64,000 bases of DNA, from contig NC_135720.1 of the NCBI RefSeq assembly GCF_964656455.1, positions 56,074,598 to 56,138,597 on the forward strand. Direction: 5' to 3'. The notes beneath the pieces were generated by a model. That model had not been told where the DNA came from. It did no database searches and worked only from the letters and a program-made list of their open reading frames with translations. Position numbers and translations under genes: made by a program. Every line of letters starts with the position of its first letter. The stretch's first letter is position 1. Positions 47,521-59,000 of this stretch are shown here, one piece after another. This DNA comes from Halichoerus grypus (taxonomy: Eukaryota; Chordata; Mammalia; Carnivora; Phocidae).

Positions 47521-48530
47521 CTGTGCTTTGTTTTCATTTTTCTTTTATTTGTTTATGTGGTAAAGTAAGTGCGTAGCCTCCCAAATGCCAATCTACTCCA
47601 TAAATGATGTGAGTAGCCGATTTTTCTTTGAGGTAGTACAACTGTTATTGGTGTTTTTATTTTAGTATGTATTTTTCAATCACTTGTGCACTGATGGATA
47701 CCCACACTCCCTTAATCATTGGCAGGGCAAATAGAGATGGGAGACTTAACATCAGGGTCTTAAAGAAGAGAGTATTCTTTAATGGGAAAGCAGACAAAGA
47801 GAATAATTTTTTTTTTTTGAAGTGTCAAAGCTCTCTGTCCCCATTTTCTTATTCCTTATCCCTGGCTTCAAGGAAGGATAATGTCAGGACTACAAATTTC
47901 TTTCACAATGGATTTTAAAAGTCCATTTGCTGGTCTCCTGATTATAGGCACCGGAGTTAAGTTTGGGTTGGGGGTTACTGCATATGTTGACTGGTCTTCA
48001 GACAGCATTTAACTAAGTAAGGTGTTCCCTGAAACAGCCCAATGCATGCACTGGGAGTTGACCTCTCATGGTTCCACTCTCCTTTTGTGTCACAGTGGGT
48101 GATTCCTTTGTTCCAATTCCCTCCAAGGCCGATGAGTCAAAACCCAAGGATAATTTCTCAGTATATAATTTTTCTTCAAGAAACTTTTAGAAAAGTTGGG
48201 CTTAACTATGGTATTTTGCTTAGAAGGATAGATATGTTTTAACACCAAAGCCCAAAATAAGGCTATTAATGATTAATTCAATGTACATAGACAATGTACT
48301 CTAAATGAATAGAGACAAGATAATCAGCAGTGGGGCTCCAGGTAAATATTTATTTGGGGAGTTTTATGTTATATGGTCATATTGAAGAGATATAGTGGAG
48401 TCATCATTTGAGACATTAACCAGAATTTTCTCCTTTCACCTTACACCTGTCAGCCACCCAAACTCAGACCATCATTAATTTTAGGGCGAAGTTATCAGAT
48501 CAGTGTTGGAGAAAAACAGCAAAATCTTTT
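47521..48530. other. Unassigned non-coding sequence
   Basis: No gene or named repeat was seen. A T run is present at 47809-47818. Confidence 0.4.
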
Positions 48531-48536
48531 CTTTCT

Positions 48537-48761
48537 AAAATGAAGAGCCTGGGGGGCGCCTGGGTGGCTCAGTCGTTAAGCGTCTGCCTTCGGCTCGGGT
48601 CATGATCCCAGGGTCCTGGGATTGAGCCCCACATCGGGCTCCCTGCTCAGCAGGAAGCCTGCTTCTCCCTCTCACACTCCCCCTGCTTGTGTTCCCTCTC
48701 TCGCTGTCTCTGTGAAATAAATAAAAAATCTTTAAAAAAAAAATAAAATGAAGAGCCTGGG
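48537..48761 (+). mobile_element. SINEC SINE, sense, with 17-bp TSD, near consensus
   Basis: The body at 48554-48744 begins GGCGCCTGGGTGGCTCAGTC and carries GCGTCTGCCTTCGGCTCGGG, a CT-rich 3' part and an A-rich tail. The perfect TSD AAAATGAAGAGCCTGGG is at 48537-48553 and 48745-48761. This is one of the least mutated SINEs here and so probably one of the youngest. Confidence 0.96.
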
Positions 48762-48784
48762 CATTAGGTGCAAGGCCCAAATTA

Positions 48785-49130
48785 AAAATATTTTATTTGA
48801 GTATAGTTGACACACAATATTACATTAGTTTCAGGTGTACAACTTAGTGATTTGACAAGTTTATACGTTATGCTATGTTCATCACAGATATAACTACCAT
48901 TGCTCCTACTTTCATCATTATTACAGTATCATTGACTATATTCCTTATGCTGTGCCTTTTATTCCCATGACTTACTCATTCCCTAACTGGATCTCCCACT
49001 CTCCTTTACCCATTTTGCTTATCCCCCCACCTCTCTCCTCTGGCAACCCTGTTTGTTTTGTGTATTTATGGTCTGTTTCTGTTTTTGTCTATTTATTCAT
49101 TTTTAAAATTAATTAATAAATAATAAATTA
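48785..49130 (-). mobile_element. LINE-1 3' UTR relic, antisense
   Basis: AGTATAGTTGACACACAATA, TACATTAGTTTCAGGTGTAC, AACTTAGTGATTTGACAAGT and CTCTGGCAACCCTGTTTGTT follow the reversed L1 3' UTR. Confidence 0.8.
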
Positions 49131-50120
49131 AAAGGCCCGAAGCTTTTATTGATAGCCAGAGAACGGTCTGCTTTCTTAACTCTCCCCCTCCCCCTACCAC
49201 ACACATAAGAACTGCGATGCTGTGTTATTGGGAGTAATGGGAGAGTAAACCAAGTGAGCGGGATGTGATCGTTTTGGTGCCTCACTCCTCACAGACCACG
49301 CCACAGGCAAGGTTTCTCCTAGTAGGTAACCCACTGTAGATGTGGGATCTCAGAGAACAGATCCCTGTTCTCTCTCTGGAGGAAACTCATGACCTCCAAG
49401 GTAAGATCCCCGGGACACGAATGTGTGACCAGTTAGCAGTGGTGGAGTGAGTTGTTTAAATGTGAGAAGGACAGAGGCTGTCTGTGCAGCTGCTGTAATT
49501 CTGATGTGAGATGGGAGACCGTTCAGAGTGGTGTATGGTTTCCTTGGATGTGGGCTAGCCAAGAAAGCAAGCCCTACGTGGATGCGTGTAGCCAGAGACC
49601 ATCTCAGATGCTACAGCCCTCAAGTTTGTTTCAGCAAACCCCAGGAGTTACTCCCATTTGCATTACATGGGTTTTTTTTTTTTTTTTTAAACATCTTTCA
49701 AACAACTACCATACCCTGCCTTTTGTTATAGTTCAGTTTCAGCACCTGAAATAAATATGTAGGGATCATAGTAGGGGCTCAATAAATATATTGAATTTAG
49801 TGGCTTTGTTTTCCTAATTGAATCCCTTTCTTACGGAGCTTATGAATAGTCATGAGGACAGCCTCCATGTTTCACATATTGCTCTATCTGGCCAAGACTT
49901 TTGCACACAGGACACACTGTGAAGACAAAGAGAGTGGGTCCGGGATGGAGGGGGAGGAAAAGAGACAGAGAAAAAGGGAGAGCGAGAAGCTTGTGAATCA
50001 CAGGAACTTATTTACGATTTTGATAAAACAGATAACTGCCTTAGAATAGTGTTGGCGATTATGAGCACTGGCTGTGCTGTCGGGCTGTCTGGGAGTGATA
50101 GTTACATATTGCTGTTTACT
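49131..50120. other. Unassigned non-coding sequence
   Basis: A poly-T run at 49671-49688 is present without a recognisable SINE body next to it. An AG-rich run lies at about 49950-49990. No supported gene was found. Confidence 0.4.
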
Positions 50121-50124
50121 CATG

Positions 50125-50270
50125 TCCTGGTTTACTCATATGTCGAAACGGTGATAGTAATAGTATGTGCCTCCTGTGATTGTTTTGAGAATCAAATGAC
50201 TTACTGTTTGCTGCAGAAGGTAGCATGTATCTAACATACAATAAGCACTGAAGAAATATTTATTAAACAA
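50125..50270 (+). mobile_element. MIR SINE relic, sense (3' part)
   Basis: GTGATAGTAATAGTATGTGC, GATTGTTTTGAGAATCAAAT and CATACAATAAGCACTGAAGA match the 3' half of MIR. Confidence 0.65.
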
Positions 50271-50679
50271 ATTAGTGGCAATTTATATAGCCAGCTTTAA
50301 TTTGAAGGACACAGGAATCTGGGTGGATACTTATAAGTTAAAATTCATAGAAAATAATCTTAATAAAAAAGAAAGTAATCATAATATTTCCTATTTTGGT
50401 GGCTAACTCACAGAAATGGGGAAGTTCTGATGTGAGCAAAATTTTTATTTCCTCTCTGTTTTAGGGCAACCTCACGGAAGAGATGAAATGGAATTCAATT
50501 TGTTTCAATGCTTTGAAAATAAAGCAATTTTTTTTTTTTAGTTCTTAATACATAGTACTTGAGACAGAAAACGCCCAGATTTTTGAACTATAATTTTCTC
50601 TTGCCTTCTCTCTCCCTCTTTCCCTTTCCTTTTCTTTCCTTCTATGACATGTGTGATTACTAGATGCCTAGTCCTCTGA

Positions 50680-51165
50680 AAGATAATGGCCACACAGTGA
50701 CACGTGAGGTACATTTAAAATCTAATGGTGAGATAGAAATGTACTGTACTATATAGTGTGTTTGATAAATGATGTTCTGGGAGAAGAATATAGAAACCCC
50801 ACAGGAGAGGTACCAAGCTCAGACGATGGAGTTTCTGAGTGATTTCCTAGGAGTTGTAACATTGAAAGTGAGACCTACAGAAAAAATAGAGGTTAGTCAG
50901 GAAAACAGAGGTTTTTACTTAAGATTGTTCTGCTAGAAAAACACATGTGAAGCCTGGGAAGCAAGAGAAAGCAGAATATAATAAATAAGTACAGTTTGGG
51001 GTGGCTGGTGCCCTGAGTATGATAAAAAAGAGCTATCCAGGATAACTTCACATGAGCCAGTCCATAATGCTGAAGGGTTTAGATGTCATCCCAAGGAAAG
51101 GCTATCATTTGATGGGCTCATACATTTAGGATAGCAAGAATATTAAGGATATTCTTGGCAAGGAT
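50680..51165 (-). mobile_element. L2 LINE relic, antisense
   Basis: GATAAATGATGTTCTGGGAG, AAGCCTGGGAAGCAAGAGAA and CTGAAGGGTTTAGATGTCAT have the reversed L2 3' order (lot-size words, GGAAGCAAG, GGATTTTAT-type). It is decayed. Confidence 0.45.
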
Positions 51166-52734
51166 AACAACTGTGTGGGGCCAAATGGGTTTAGAGGACC
51201 ACTGGGGTTTCAAAAGGTGATTCTCAGCAGTCCCTGCTCCTGGAGGAGTTCCTTGTGTAGGCAGTTTGTCAATCACTGGCATATAGTTATGTAGAGGCTG
51301 AACAGATCTTTAAGGAATTTCAAAACAACCATTTACTTGTAGAAAATGAAGGAAAATCTGCTAGTCTGAACAAAGAGATGGAAGTTATAAAACACTACTT
51401 GTAATAATTCTTTTTATTATTTAACTCTTTAAACATTGGACTGTGCCCTACTTACAACTTCTTAGTTAAGAAGTCTTTGACAAAGTCTATTCATGTCTTT
51501 CAGAGTTGAGAGGAATATCTCAACAAATCAAGTTGGAATTGAGCTGTCGCTTACTTGGTATATAAATGTGCTATTGGATGGATATCTTTTGGGGGTGAAT
51601 ATTTTAATATTGCATTTCATAAAGAGGGTTTTCTGACTAATGAATTGCCTATTAAAAAAAGTAAATATATCATAAGAAAATCACTATGCTCTATGCCCTC
51701 CATTTCATATTGATTAAAAATGCCATTACAGTTAACAAAATGCAAATTTTATTAATATCTTAGCATGATAAAGAGCTCTTAAAAAGCATATTTTGCAAAC
51801 TGTTTCTTCTCAGAAAATTAGCACCTTCTCATTGTTTATAATTATTAGTTTCCTGCCTACTAAACTACTTTTTAATTACCACAAAAAAGACCAGTACCTC
51901 ATGCATTCAGATACCATCATGTCTTGGAAAGTACAGTTAGAGAATGGGGCTGATTAATAATTTAAATAATGGAAATGATACCATTTCACAGGATGATCTT
52001 ATGTGGCTCTTTTCCATTACTGTTTTATTTTTCCGATTACTTTATGTCCTTATGGTCTTACTATCATCTTCTAAACAAGCACCACCTTTGTGTCTTTTAC
52101 AAATTGTTTTCACTGTCTCCATATCATGAGGCAAAGCTGGAATAAACCCTGTATTGCAGCTTGAGTAAAAATTTTTTTTGGTCCATTTAGCTTCAATTCC
52201 CTTATAATTATTGTTAATGCCTTACAGATTTCATCCATAGCAAGTCTAACTATAACTTGCCAGTTATAGTTTTTAATATTGTATTTTGTTATTTGTTTTA
52301 CTGGGAATTTTTAAGAGAGGTTACGGGCTACTAACCAGGAGCCATTTGGATCCCATGCCCTGTTTCTACATTTATTGCAAAAATATATCACATGCTTTCT
52401 AAAGTATTGTTTTCGTTGCTAAATCTTTAAACAAAATGTGTTCTTCTTTTGTATTTTCAACACATTATCTCCCTATTTTGTTTTCAGAATTTTTTCATGG
52501 GCCCCATGCTATTTTTTCTCTCTTCAGTTATCTTTTAATGAGAGGAGGTCAAGCCAGGCCTTGTGCTTCCCCAGGAATAGTGCCGCTGTGTTTTCCTCCT
52601 GCCCGTTACTTTTCACCTGCATCCTTTTGAGTTTTTTCTCAGATGTTATGCTGATGCCCACTGATGTGTGCACAGAGTGAATCTACAAGGCTGAGGAGTG
52701 TTTCTGTTCTTGCTGTCTGCTTCTCTGATCAGGC
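51166..52734. other. Unassigned non-coding sequence
   Basis: No gene or confidently named repeat was recognised. Confidence 0.4.
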
Positions 52735-53365
52735 TGAGGGGAATGTGTCTCTGGAAGATTTGATACAAGCTGTGCGGGTTCTGTCATCAGAAGATGTGCA
52801 AAAACTCCTCAAGTTCACAGCATCCAGTGCCCTTCCGTTCTCTAGCCCTTCCTAATTATTTAGCTCACCTTTCAGTATGAACATGCATTTTTCTGTCTGA
52901 TGTGGCTGCTTAATCTGTAGCACTACTGAGAAGTAAAATCCTGGAGTTGTCATAGATGAAAAGGTAACTAATTAGAAAGAGGATCTTGAAACAGCTCTTA
53001 TCACCCCCACAAAGCAGCTCCTCTGTGCAGTAAATCTGACATGAACCTAAGTGAAAGTGTACCGCTGAGGAGGGTGGAAATCACTGGCAATGTTCATCAT
53101 GTCTGCGACTGATGATTGCCTCATAACCCATTCAGATACACTGGATTCCACAGGAAGACATGGCTAGTTCAAGGGATTTTGAACTTTTACATTTGTTTCT
53201 TTATTTTCGTCACATTTTCAATCAGAAAATAGGGATGGGGTAAGGGGCAAGTCAGATTAAATATCACCGTCCTTACCTGAAAATAGTCTGAAGTGACTTT
53301 TACTAGATTTTCATGTTGTTAAGTCACTGTAAAAAAATAAAATAAATTTGACCCTTTCAGATTCA
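52735..53365 (+). CDS. Candidate 3'-terminal exon and 3' UTR (hypothetical, unidentified)
   Basis: A pyrimidine-rich tract (CTTGCTGTCTGCTTCTCTGATCAG) ends in a good acceptor at 52734. The next 40 codons stay open in one frame to TAA at 52852-52854, encoding a peptide with EGNVSLEDLIQAV and LSSEDVQKLLKF. The first motif faintly recalls the end of an EF-hand loop (GxVSxE), and the second looks helical. A repeat-free stretch follows to overlapping AATAAA signals at 53336-53346. This is what a last coding exon plus 3' UTR would look like, but no gene is recognised and no partner exon is seen in the window. Third-position bias is not convincing. It may be chance. Confidence 0.25.
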
Positions 53366-53415
53366 ATTACTGGTGATCTCAGCCACCCTTATCTTATGGT
53401 TATGGTATTTACTAG

Positions 53416-53426
53416 GAACTAACTCC

Positions 53427-53468
<42 letters not shown>

Positions 53469-53534
53469 TATATATATACATATATATACATATATATATA
53501 CATATACATATATGTACATGTATACATATATATG

Positions 53535-53569
<35 letters not shown>

Positions 53570-53600
53570 GAACTAACTCCTAATATATATACATACATCC
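53416..53600. repeat. Complex (TA)n/(CA)n microsatellite between copies of a 15-bp repeat
   Basis: TA, CA and TACATA units fill about 53433-53569. GAACTAACTCCTAAT occurs directly before (53416-53430) and directly after (53570-53584) the array. TA units resume after the second copy. Confidence 0.96.
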
Positions 53601-53744
53601 ACACACACCCAAGACTTTTTATTTGCGGTTTTACAGTTGGAGCCTGTCTCTGTGATACCCATGTGATGGTTAAGATCTCCATGTCCTCTGTGCAGATTCT
53701 CCCACCAGTACTTGGAGTGGCTGAATGATTCTTTCTCCCAGTGT

Positions 53745-53942
53745 TAGCACAGTCATCTTAAGCAACTTACTTAAACTTTATGTGCTCCAGGGCTTGTTTG
53801 TTTATTTGATTGTTTACTTGTTTTTTCCCATCTGTGCTATGGGAATGAGGATAGTACTTCCTGATACAAGCTTGCCTCAGGGATTAAATACATTAACTTT
53901 TAGGACAGGTGTCATATAGAATAAACTTTCAATAAAAATTAG
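53745..53942 (+). mobile_element. MIR SINE relic, sense
   Basis: AGCAACTTACTTAAACTTTA, TCTGTGCTATGGGAATGAGG and CAGGGATTAAATACATTAAC follow the MIR order. The end is AACTTTCAATAAAAATTAG. Confidence 0.65.
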
Positions 53943-54370
53943 TTTATATTAGTTATTATACTGCCCAAATATCTAAACTATCTAATTATATATCAGATTA
54001 TTTTCCCTATAAATATATGAAACATATATTTGATTATAATTTTTATTGGGTAAACATATTTGTTAGATGATTTGATCATCTGTTTATGCCATTAGGTATG
54101 AGTTAATCATGTGGATCTATTTGAAATATCAGTGGGATGGAACTAATTAAATTCTTTATGACTGCTCTCATAGTCATTGTGCATTTGGCATACACTTTAA
54201 TATTAAATGATTCTTTATTTCACTTGTAAGCTCTCTAAGATTTAATACACTTGCATTATAGAAACTATGTTAAATATAGAAAAATATGTATAAGAAATTG
54301 CCTATCACTACTCATCCAAGTTAAAAATCCTTATGTACTATTGTCTTTCAGTATCCCAAAAACTCTGAAT
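53943..54370. other. Unassigned AT-rich sequence
   Basis: No gene or named repeat was seen. Confidence 0.45.
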
Positions 54371-54379
54371 AAAGAAATT

Positions 54380-54475
54380 TACTTTGTTCAGATTCACAAA
54401 AGTAGTAAGTGATGAAACCAGGATTCGGATACATGTATATTGTATTTAAAGCTAATACCATTTCTCTTATGCCAT
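54380..54475 (-). mobile_element. Possible MIR end fragment, antisense
   Basis: AGTAGTAAGTGATGAAACCA and GGATTCGGATACATG resemble the reversed tRNA-like head of MIR. Confidence 0.35.
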
Positions 54476-55350
54476 GGGGTCTTTCCTTTGAGTTAAAAAT
54501 ACTGGTTGCCCTTCAGTGCTCGACAGTACTTGAAAATATTGACCGTGAATAAATATCACAGTTCTCTCCTGGTTGTTACCTACTTCAGAATGACATAGAA
54601 TGATAAATATACTTCTGGGTTGTTAATTTTAAGGTGAGTTACAAAGTGTAAATATACACTATACCCAGCTACTTTAAAAGCATGTCACATTTCCTATTTA
54701 ATTCATGGTGGTTAGGGTGCGTGCATGTGCATGCGTGTGTGCGTGTGTGGTGTATATGGGTAGGAAGGAGGCAAACGTGCAGATATGAATGATCAGTTTA
54801 CATAATGCAACTCATGAGGATTGTCTGAGGGTCACTCTTCCTGGTCTGGACATCCAGGGAAAGACATGGTGGTGTTCTTTGGCACAAAGCACATCACTGT
54901 CCTATAGTAGCACGAGCAGGGTCAGGAAACGCAGGAAGTGGACAGGGAGCTCTAACTGAGTAGTGGATCAAGGACTGTTACTGCCAGTTCAACATCTCGG
55001 CACAAAATAAAGTATAGAGGGAAAAATTCTGTCATATATCCAGGAAACATCTTTTACTTTTTTGCATGCATGACAATTCATTCTGTGTTATGAACTTGCT
55101 TCTATCTTATAGCAGTGTTTAAGTGATCACCTATGGGTCAGTCCTTTTAAAAGAATTTCTCCCATTTAGCCCTTTGCTAATGTTAGTGGCACAGGCTTCT
55201 GAAAGAGCATTTGAAAGACAAGTAAAGAACTTTAAGATTCCTTTTTTATAGTACCAGTGTGTTAGAAAGTGGGAATTAGAGGTGTCTGGAACATGTGGAA
55301 GTCAAACAGTGGAGAGAGGGAGCATGTCTAGTGATAACAACCACTTGAAC
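54476..55350. other. Unassigned sequence with a TG/CG-rich tract
   Basis: An alternating purine-pyrimidine tract GTGCATGTGCATGCGTGTGT lies within about 54717-54750. No gene is recognised. Confidence 0.45.
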
Positions 55351-55359
55351 TCTAATAAG

Positions 55360-55520
55360 AATAACCATTTATCGGACTTGTACTAGTTGCTTTCACTGTT
55401 GTATGTGCTGCCTATACATTATCTTTAACATTTTATTCTCAAAAAAATCTCGTAAGTAGATATTATTTCCCCTCTTCTTTTTTCTCATAGACAAACCAGG
55501 CAAGTGAAGTTTGATTTAGC
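55360..55520 (-). mobile_element. MIR SINE relic, antisense
   Basis: ATGTGCTGCCTATACATTAT, TAACATTTTATTCTC and GTAAGTAGATATTATTTCCC match the reversed MIR 3' half, and ACCAGGCAAGTGAAG follows. Confidence 0.55.
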
Positions 55521-55660
55521 CGCAATGAAAACAAGGTCCACCATGATACCGCCAGGGATAGCGTAGCAGCTCCCTGATGCCCGTACAGAACAAGTGTAAA
55601 TGTTTGACTCAGACCTCGAGACACCACTCGCCTGCTCTGACTTTGGTTCTTCTGTGAATT

Positions 55661-55887
55661 TAAATCGAGTTTAGGGTGCCTGGGTGGCTCAGTTGGTTAA
55701 GCGACTGCCTTCGGCTCAGGTCATGATCCTGGAGTCCCAGGATCGAGTCCCGCATTGGGCTCCCTGCTCAGCGGAGAGTCTGCTTCTCCCTCTGACCCTC
55801 CCTCGTCTCATGCTCTCTCTCTCTCTCTCATATTCTCTCTCTCTCAAATAAACAAATAAAATCTTTAAAAAAATAAATCGAGTTTAG
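55661..55887 (+). mobile_element. SINEC SINE, sense, with 14-bp TSD
   Basis: The body is 55675-55873, with GGTGCCTGGGTGGCTCAGTT, GCGACTGCCTTCGGCTCAGG and two CT-repeat runs. The perfect TSD TAAATCGAGTTTAG is at 55661-55674 and 55874-55887. Confidence 0.95.
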
Positions 55888-55914
55888 ATTTTAAAATACC
55901 AGTGAAAATGTTTG

Positions 55915-56125
55915 TATACAATTTTTTTTTTCAAAGATTTTATTTATTTGACAGAGAGAGAGCACAAGTAGGCAGAGTGGCAGGCAGAGGGAGAGGGAGA
56001 AGCAGGCTCCCCACTGAGCAGGGAGCCTGACACAGGGCTTGATCCCAGGACCCTGGGATCATGACCTGAGCCCAAGGCAGACGCTTAACCAATTGAGCCA
56101 CCCAGGCGCCCCTATATACAATTTT
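55915..56125 (-). mobile_element. SINEC SINE, antisense, with 11-bp TSD
   Basis: The body is 55926-56114, with CAAAGATTTTATTTATTTGA, GATCCCAGGACCCTGGGATC and GAGCCACCCAGGCGCCCC. TATACAATTTT is at 55915-55925 and 56115-56125. It lies only about 50 bases from the sense SINE to its left. Confidence 0.94.
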
Positions 56126-56214
56126 CAATTGCATGCAAGATCGGTGTTATTTGCCTCTGTGCTCAAAATGGTTTAACAGTGCAAATACTAATTACTACCA
56201 AACAGCCAAAATTT

Positions 56215-56355
56215 ATGGAGAATATATTATATGCCAGTTAGAGTCGTAAAAGCTTCACAGTCTTTATTTCATTTAATGCTCATGATGACATTATGAAATT
56301 GAGTTTGTATAAATTAAGAAATTTGCCTAAAGTCATAAGAAGTTTCACTATTTGT
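56215..56355 (-). mobile_element. MIR SINE relic, antisense
   Basis: TATATGCCAGTTAGAGTCGT, TCATTTAATGCTCATGATGA and TTTGCCTAAAGTCATAAGAA match the reversed MIR order. Confidence 0.6.
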
Positions 56356-56745
56356 GCTTAACTTTTCACATGATTAGTTAGCACTACTGAATTTATGTAT
56401 GCCAAAATAATTATGATGGTTCCAGTGAACAAAAACTATACATTGTGAAATACAGTCATAAAGTACCATTTGCTTTGAACATAAGACATTCAGTTTTATC
56501 TAATTTGGATACATATTTATATTTGTGTTTCTCATTGTTCCAGTACCAATCTGTTATTTTATTCTCTGACCTCTCTTTTTATGGCCATTCCTTTATGGAT
56601 CTGTTCACCTGGATTTAGTCCTTGTCTTCTGTTTCTCTTAGTGTCACAGGCTTGGAAAGCTCATCTGTGATTATATGTTAAACTGTCATATGTAGAAGGC
56701 TCCCTACTTCTATCCTTCCTTTTTACATCTTGTTTTGGTGTGTCT
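56356..56745. other. Unassigned non-coding sequence
   Basis: No gene or named repeat was seen. Confidence 0.45.
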
Positions 56746-56749
56746 TTGA

Positions 56750-56960
56750 CTTTTATTTATAGTATGCTGCCATATAGGTCTGAAAAATAACCTGATATAG
56801 TGTGAAATTATAACTCCCTGCCAAGAAACTCTGGTGTTCAACCCTTCATTCATACTATTTGCACCACCTTATTCTTCCTCAGCTTTTAGACTTCAATGCC
56901 CAGAATTATTTTCCTCTCTCTTTCTCTAGCTCCTTTTGGTTTCAAATCTAATAATTAACC
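56750..56960 (+). mobile_element. Possible L2 relic, sense
   Basis: TCATACTATTTGCACCACCT and the CTTCCTCAGCTTTTAG segment have L2-like texture. The match is weak. Confidence 0.3.
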
Positions 56961-57610
56961 TTGTATAGTCAGTTTATTCTCTAAATGCTTGACTCAGTGC
57001 AAAAGGTTTCTGTCTAGATTGCCTGTCTTGATTCTCTTCCTACCAGAGTTTTTTCTAATTAGTTTGTATATCCGTGGGTTCATGTATTTCTGAGGTGGGT
57101 TTTTGCATCTCTTACATACCTATTTTATATGTCAATAGTTATAAGAACAGAATAACCTTGTTCACATAAAATAGGTGGGTGATAATAGAATAATTTTGGT
57201 ATAATAATGTCGCTCAATACTTTGAACTCCTTCTGAGCAATATCCCCCAAATTATCATATGTAAAAAATATTTTTAGTGTTTTGACACCAGATAATTTGA
57301 GTAGTTTCCCATTCATTTTGGTGAACAAACAGATTTAGAAACACTTAAGTAGTTGAAGAGTTTTATTACAAATGCATTAGAGTCTGTTACTTTCTCTATT
57401 TCTAGAAAGTATAACCAAGAATTTTTACGCAGGGCTTAATAAAATACTAATTTTACTTACTATTCTTTCATTTAGAGGCACCTTCTTTTACACAGAAAGG
57501 GTTGGAAAACACTTGTATTTTGCATTCACATCTTATGTTTTCATCAGTTTTTATCAAAACTGCAGATTTGCCCATCCAATTTATGAAAAATACCTTCCAC
57601 ATAATCTAAT
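56961..57610. other. Unassigned non-coding sequence
   Basis: No gene or named repeat was seen. The minus-strand frame at 57125-57328 has no recognised domain. Confidence 0.45.
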
Positions 57611-57611
57611 T

Positions 57612-57827
57612 TGAAATACCACTCTCAAGGTGCCTGGGTGGCTAGGTTGGTTAAGCATCCGACTCTTGATTTCAGCTCAGGTCATGATCTCAGAGTCATG
57701 AGATGGAGCCCCACATTGGGTTCTGCGCTGGGCATGGAGTCTGCTTAAGATTCTCTCTCCCTCTCCTTCTGCCCCTTCCTCACTCTCTTTCTCTCTCTTA
57801 AAAAAAAAAAAAATGAAATGCCACTCT
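57612..57827 (+). mobile_element. SINEC-type SINE, sense, older variant, with TSD
   Basis: The body at 57626-57813 has GGTGCCTGGGTGGCTAGGTT, GACTCTTGATTTCAGCTCAG, TGAGATGGAGCCCCACATTG and a pure A tail. TGAAATACCACTCT at 57612-57625 and TGAAATGCCACTCT at 57814-57827 form a TSD with one change. Confidence 0.93.
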
Positions 57828-57902
57828 ATATTGTCAAACCAGTGAGGCAGATCACCAGATAAAACTTATTCACTGTTAGGACAAACATCTTTGCATATAT
57901 TT

Positions 57903-58117
57903 TATTCAAAAAACTTTTATTTTATTTTATTTTTTAAGATTTTATTTATTTATTTGACAGAGAGAAAGAGAGACTGCGAGAGAGGGAGAAGCAAGCTTCC
58001 CACTGAGCAGGGAGCCGGACGTGGGGCTCGATCCCAGGACCCTGGGATCATGACCTGAGCCGAAGGCAGATGCTTAATGACTGAGCCACCCAGGCACCCC
58101 TATTCAAAAAACTTTTA
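57903..58117 (-). mobile_element. SINEC SINE, antisense, with 17-bp TSD
   Basis: The body is 57920-58100, with a TTTTA-rich tail, AAGATTTTATTTATTTATTT, GCTCGATCCCAGGACCCTGG and GAGCCACCCAGGCACCCC. The perfect TSD TATTCAAAAAACTTTTA is at 57903-57919 and 58101-58117. Confidence 0.95.
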
Positions 58118-58194
58118 AATACATGTCCTCATGATACTTATCTCATATCTGAATTCAGAATCTAGGTAGATAATAGGCAGGAAAACAATATTTT

Positions 58195-58960
58195 CAACAA
58201 CTTTACTGAGGTATGTTTTACATATACAGAAGATTCATCCATTTTAAATGTACAACTCAGTGACTTTTAGTAACTTCACTAAATAGTGCAACCATTACTA
58301 TAAATCCATTTTATAACATTTTCACACCCCATGATGCCTCATTCCCATTTACAGTTCCTACTCTAACTAGTTCATCCACAATTAGGTTGTTTCCAGTTTT
58401 GGGCTATTATGGCGGGTGCTGCTGTGAACCTTACATGTAACCTAATTTGTATGCAAATCTTTGTGTGGGCATGTGTTTTTATTTATCTCGGATACTTACC
58501 TGGGAGTGGAATTGCTAGGATTGTATGGCAGTTTTATGTTTAACTTTTTGAGAACTGCCAGACTATTTTCCAGTGGGACTGCACCATTTTACATACCTAC
58601 CAACAGTTTATGAGTAGTTCCATTACTCCATATGCTTGCCAACATTTGATATTGTCTGCCTTGTTTACTGTAGCCATTTTTGTAGATATGGAATGCTAGT
58701 CCATTTTGGTTTTCATTTGTATTTCCCTGATGACTAATGACGTTGAGCATCTTTTCATGTGTTAGCTATTAATATATCTTCTTTTGTAAACGTTCACATC
58801 TTTTGCCCATTTTTATTGGGTTATCTTTTTTTTATTATTGAATTGTAGGAGTTCTTTGTAAAATCTCGGTATGTCTTTTGTTAGATATGTGCTTTGCAAA
58901 TATTTTCTCCCTATATTCATGTTGGGCCCCATACTCATTTTCTTTCTTTGTAAGTTATAA
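58195..58960 (-). mobile_element. Old LINE-1, antisense, 3' UTR and ORF2 C-terminal region
   Basis: In plus-strand order: AACTTTACTGAGGTATGTTT, AAATGTACAACTCAGTGACT, AGGTTGTTTCCAGTTTTGGG, GGAGTGGAATTGCTAGGATT, CATTTGTATTTCCCTGATGA, CATCTTTTGCCCATTTTTAT and TGTTAGATATGTGCTTTGCA. These are the reversed 3' UTR and ORF2 3' end of an older L1 family. No ORF2 frame of useful length survives. Confidence 0.82.
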
Positions 58961-59000
58961 AGCCTGCTATAATATAAGTTGCCTAATTGAAGGCCTTTTA

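Noticed and set aside
48554..48630. tRNA-like A and B box region in SINE heads
   Set aside because: The SINE family derives from a tRNA, but none of the copies can fold as a complete tRNA with an intact acceptor stem. They are not tRNA genes.
53419..53682. 87-residue frame rich in Y, I and C
   Set aside because: It is translation of the TA/CA microsatellite.
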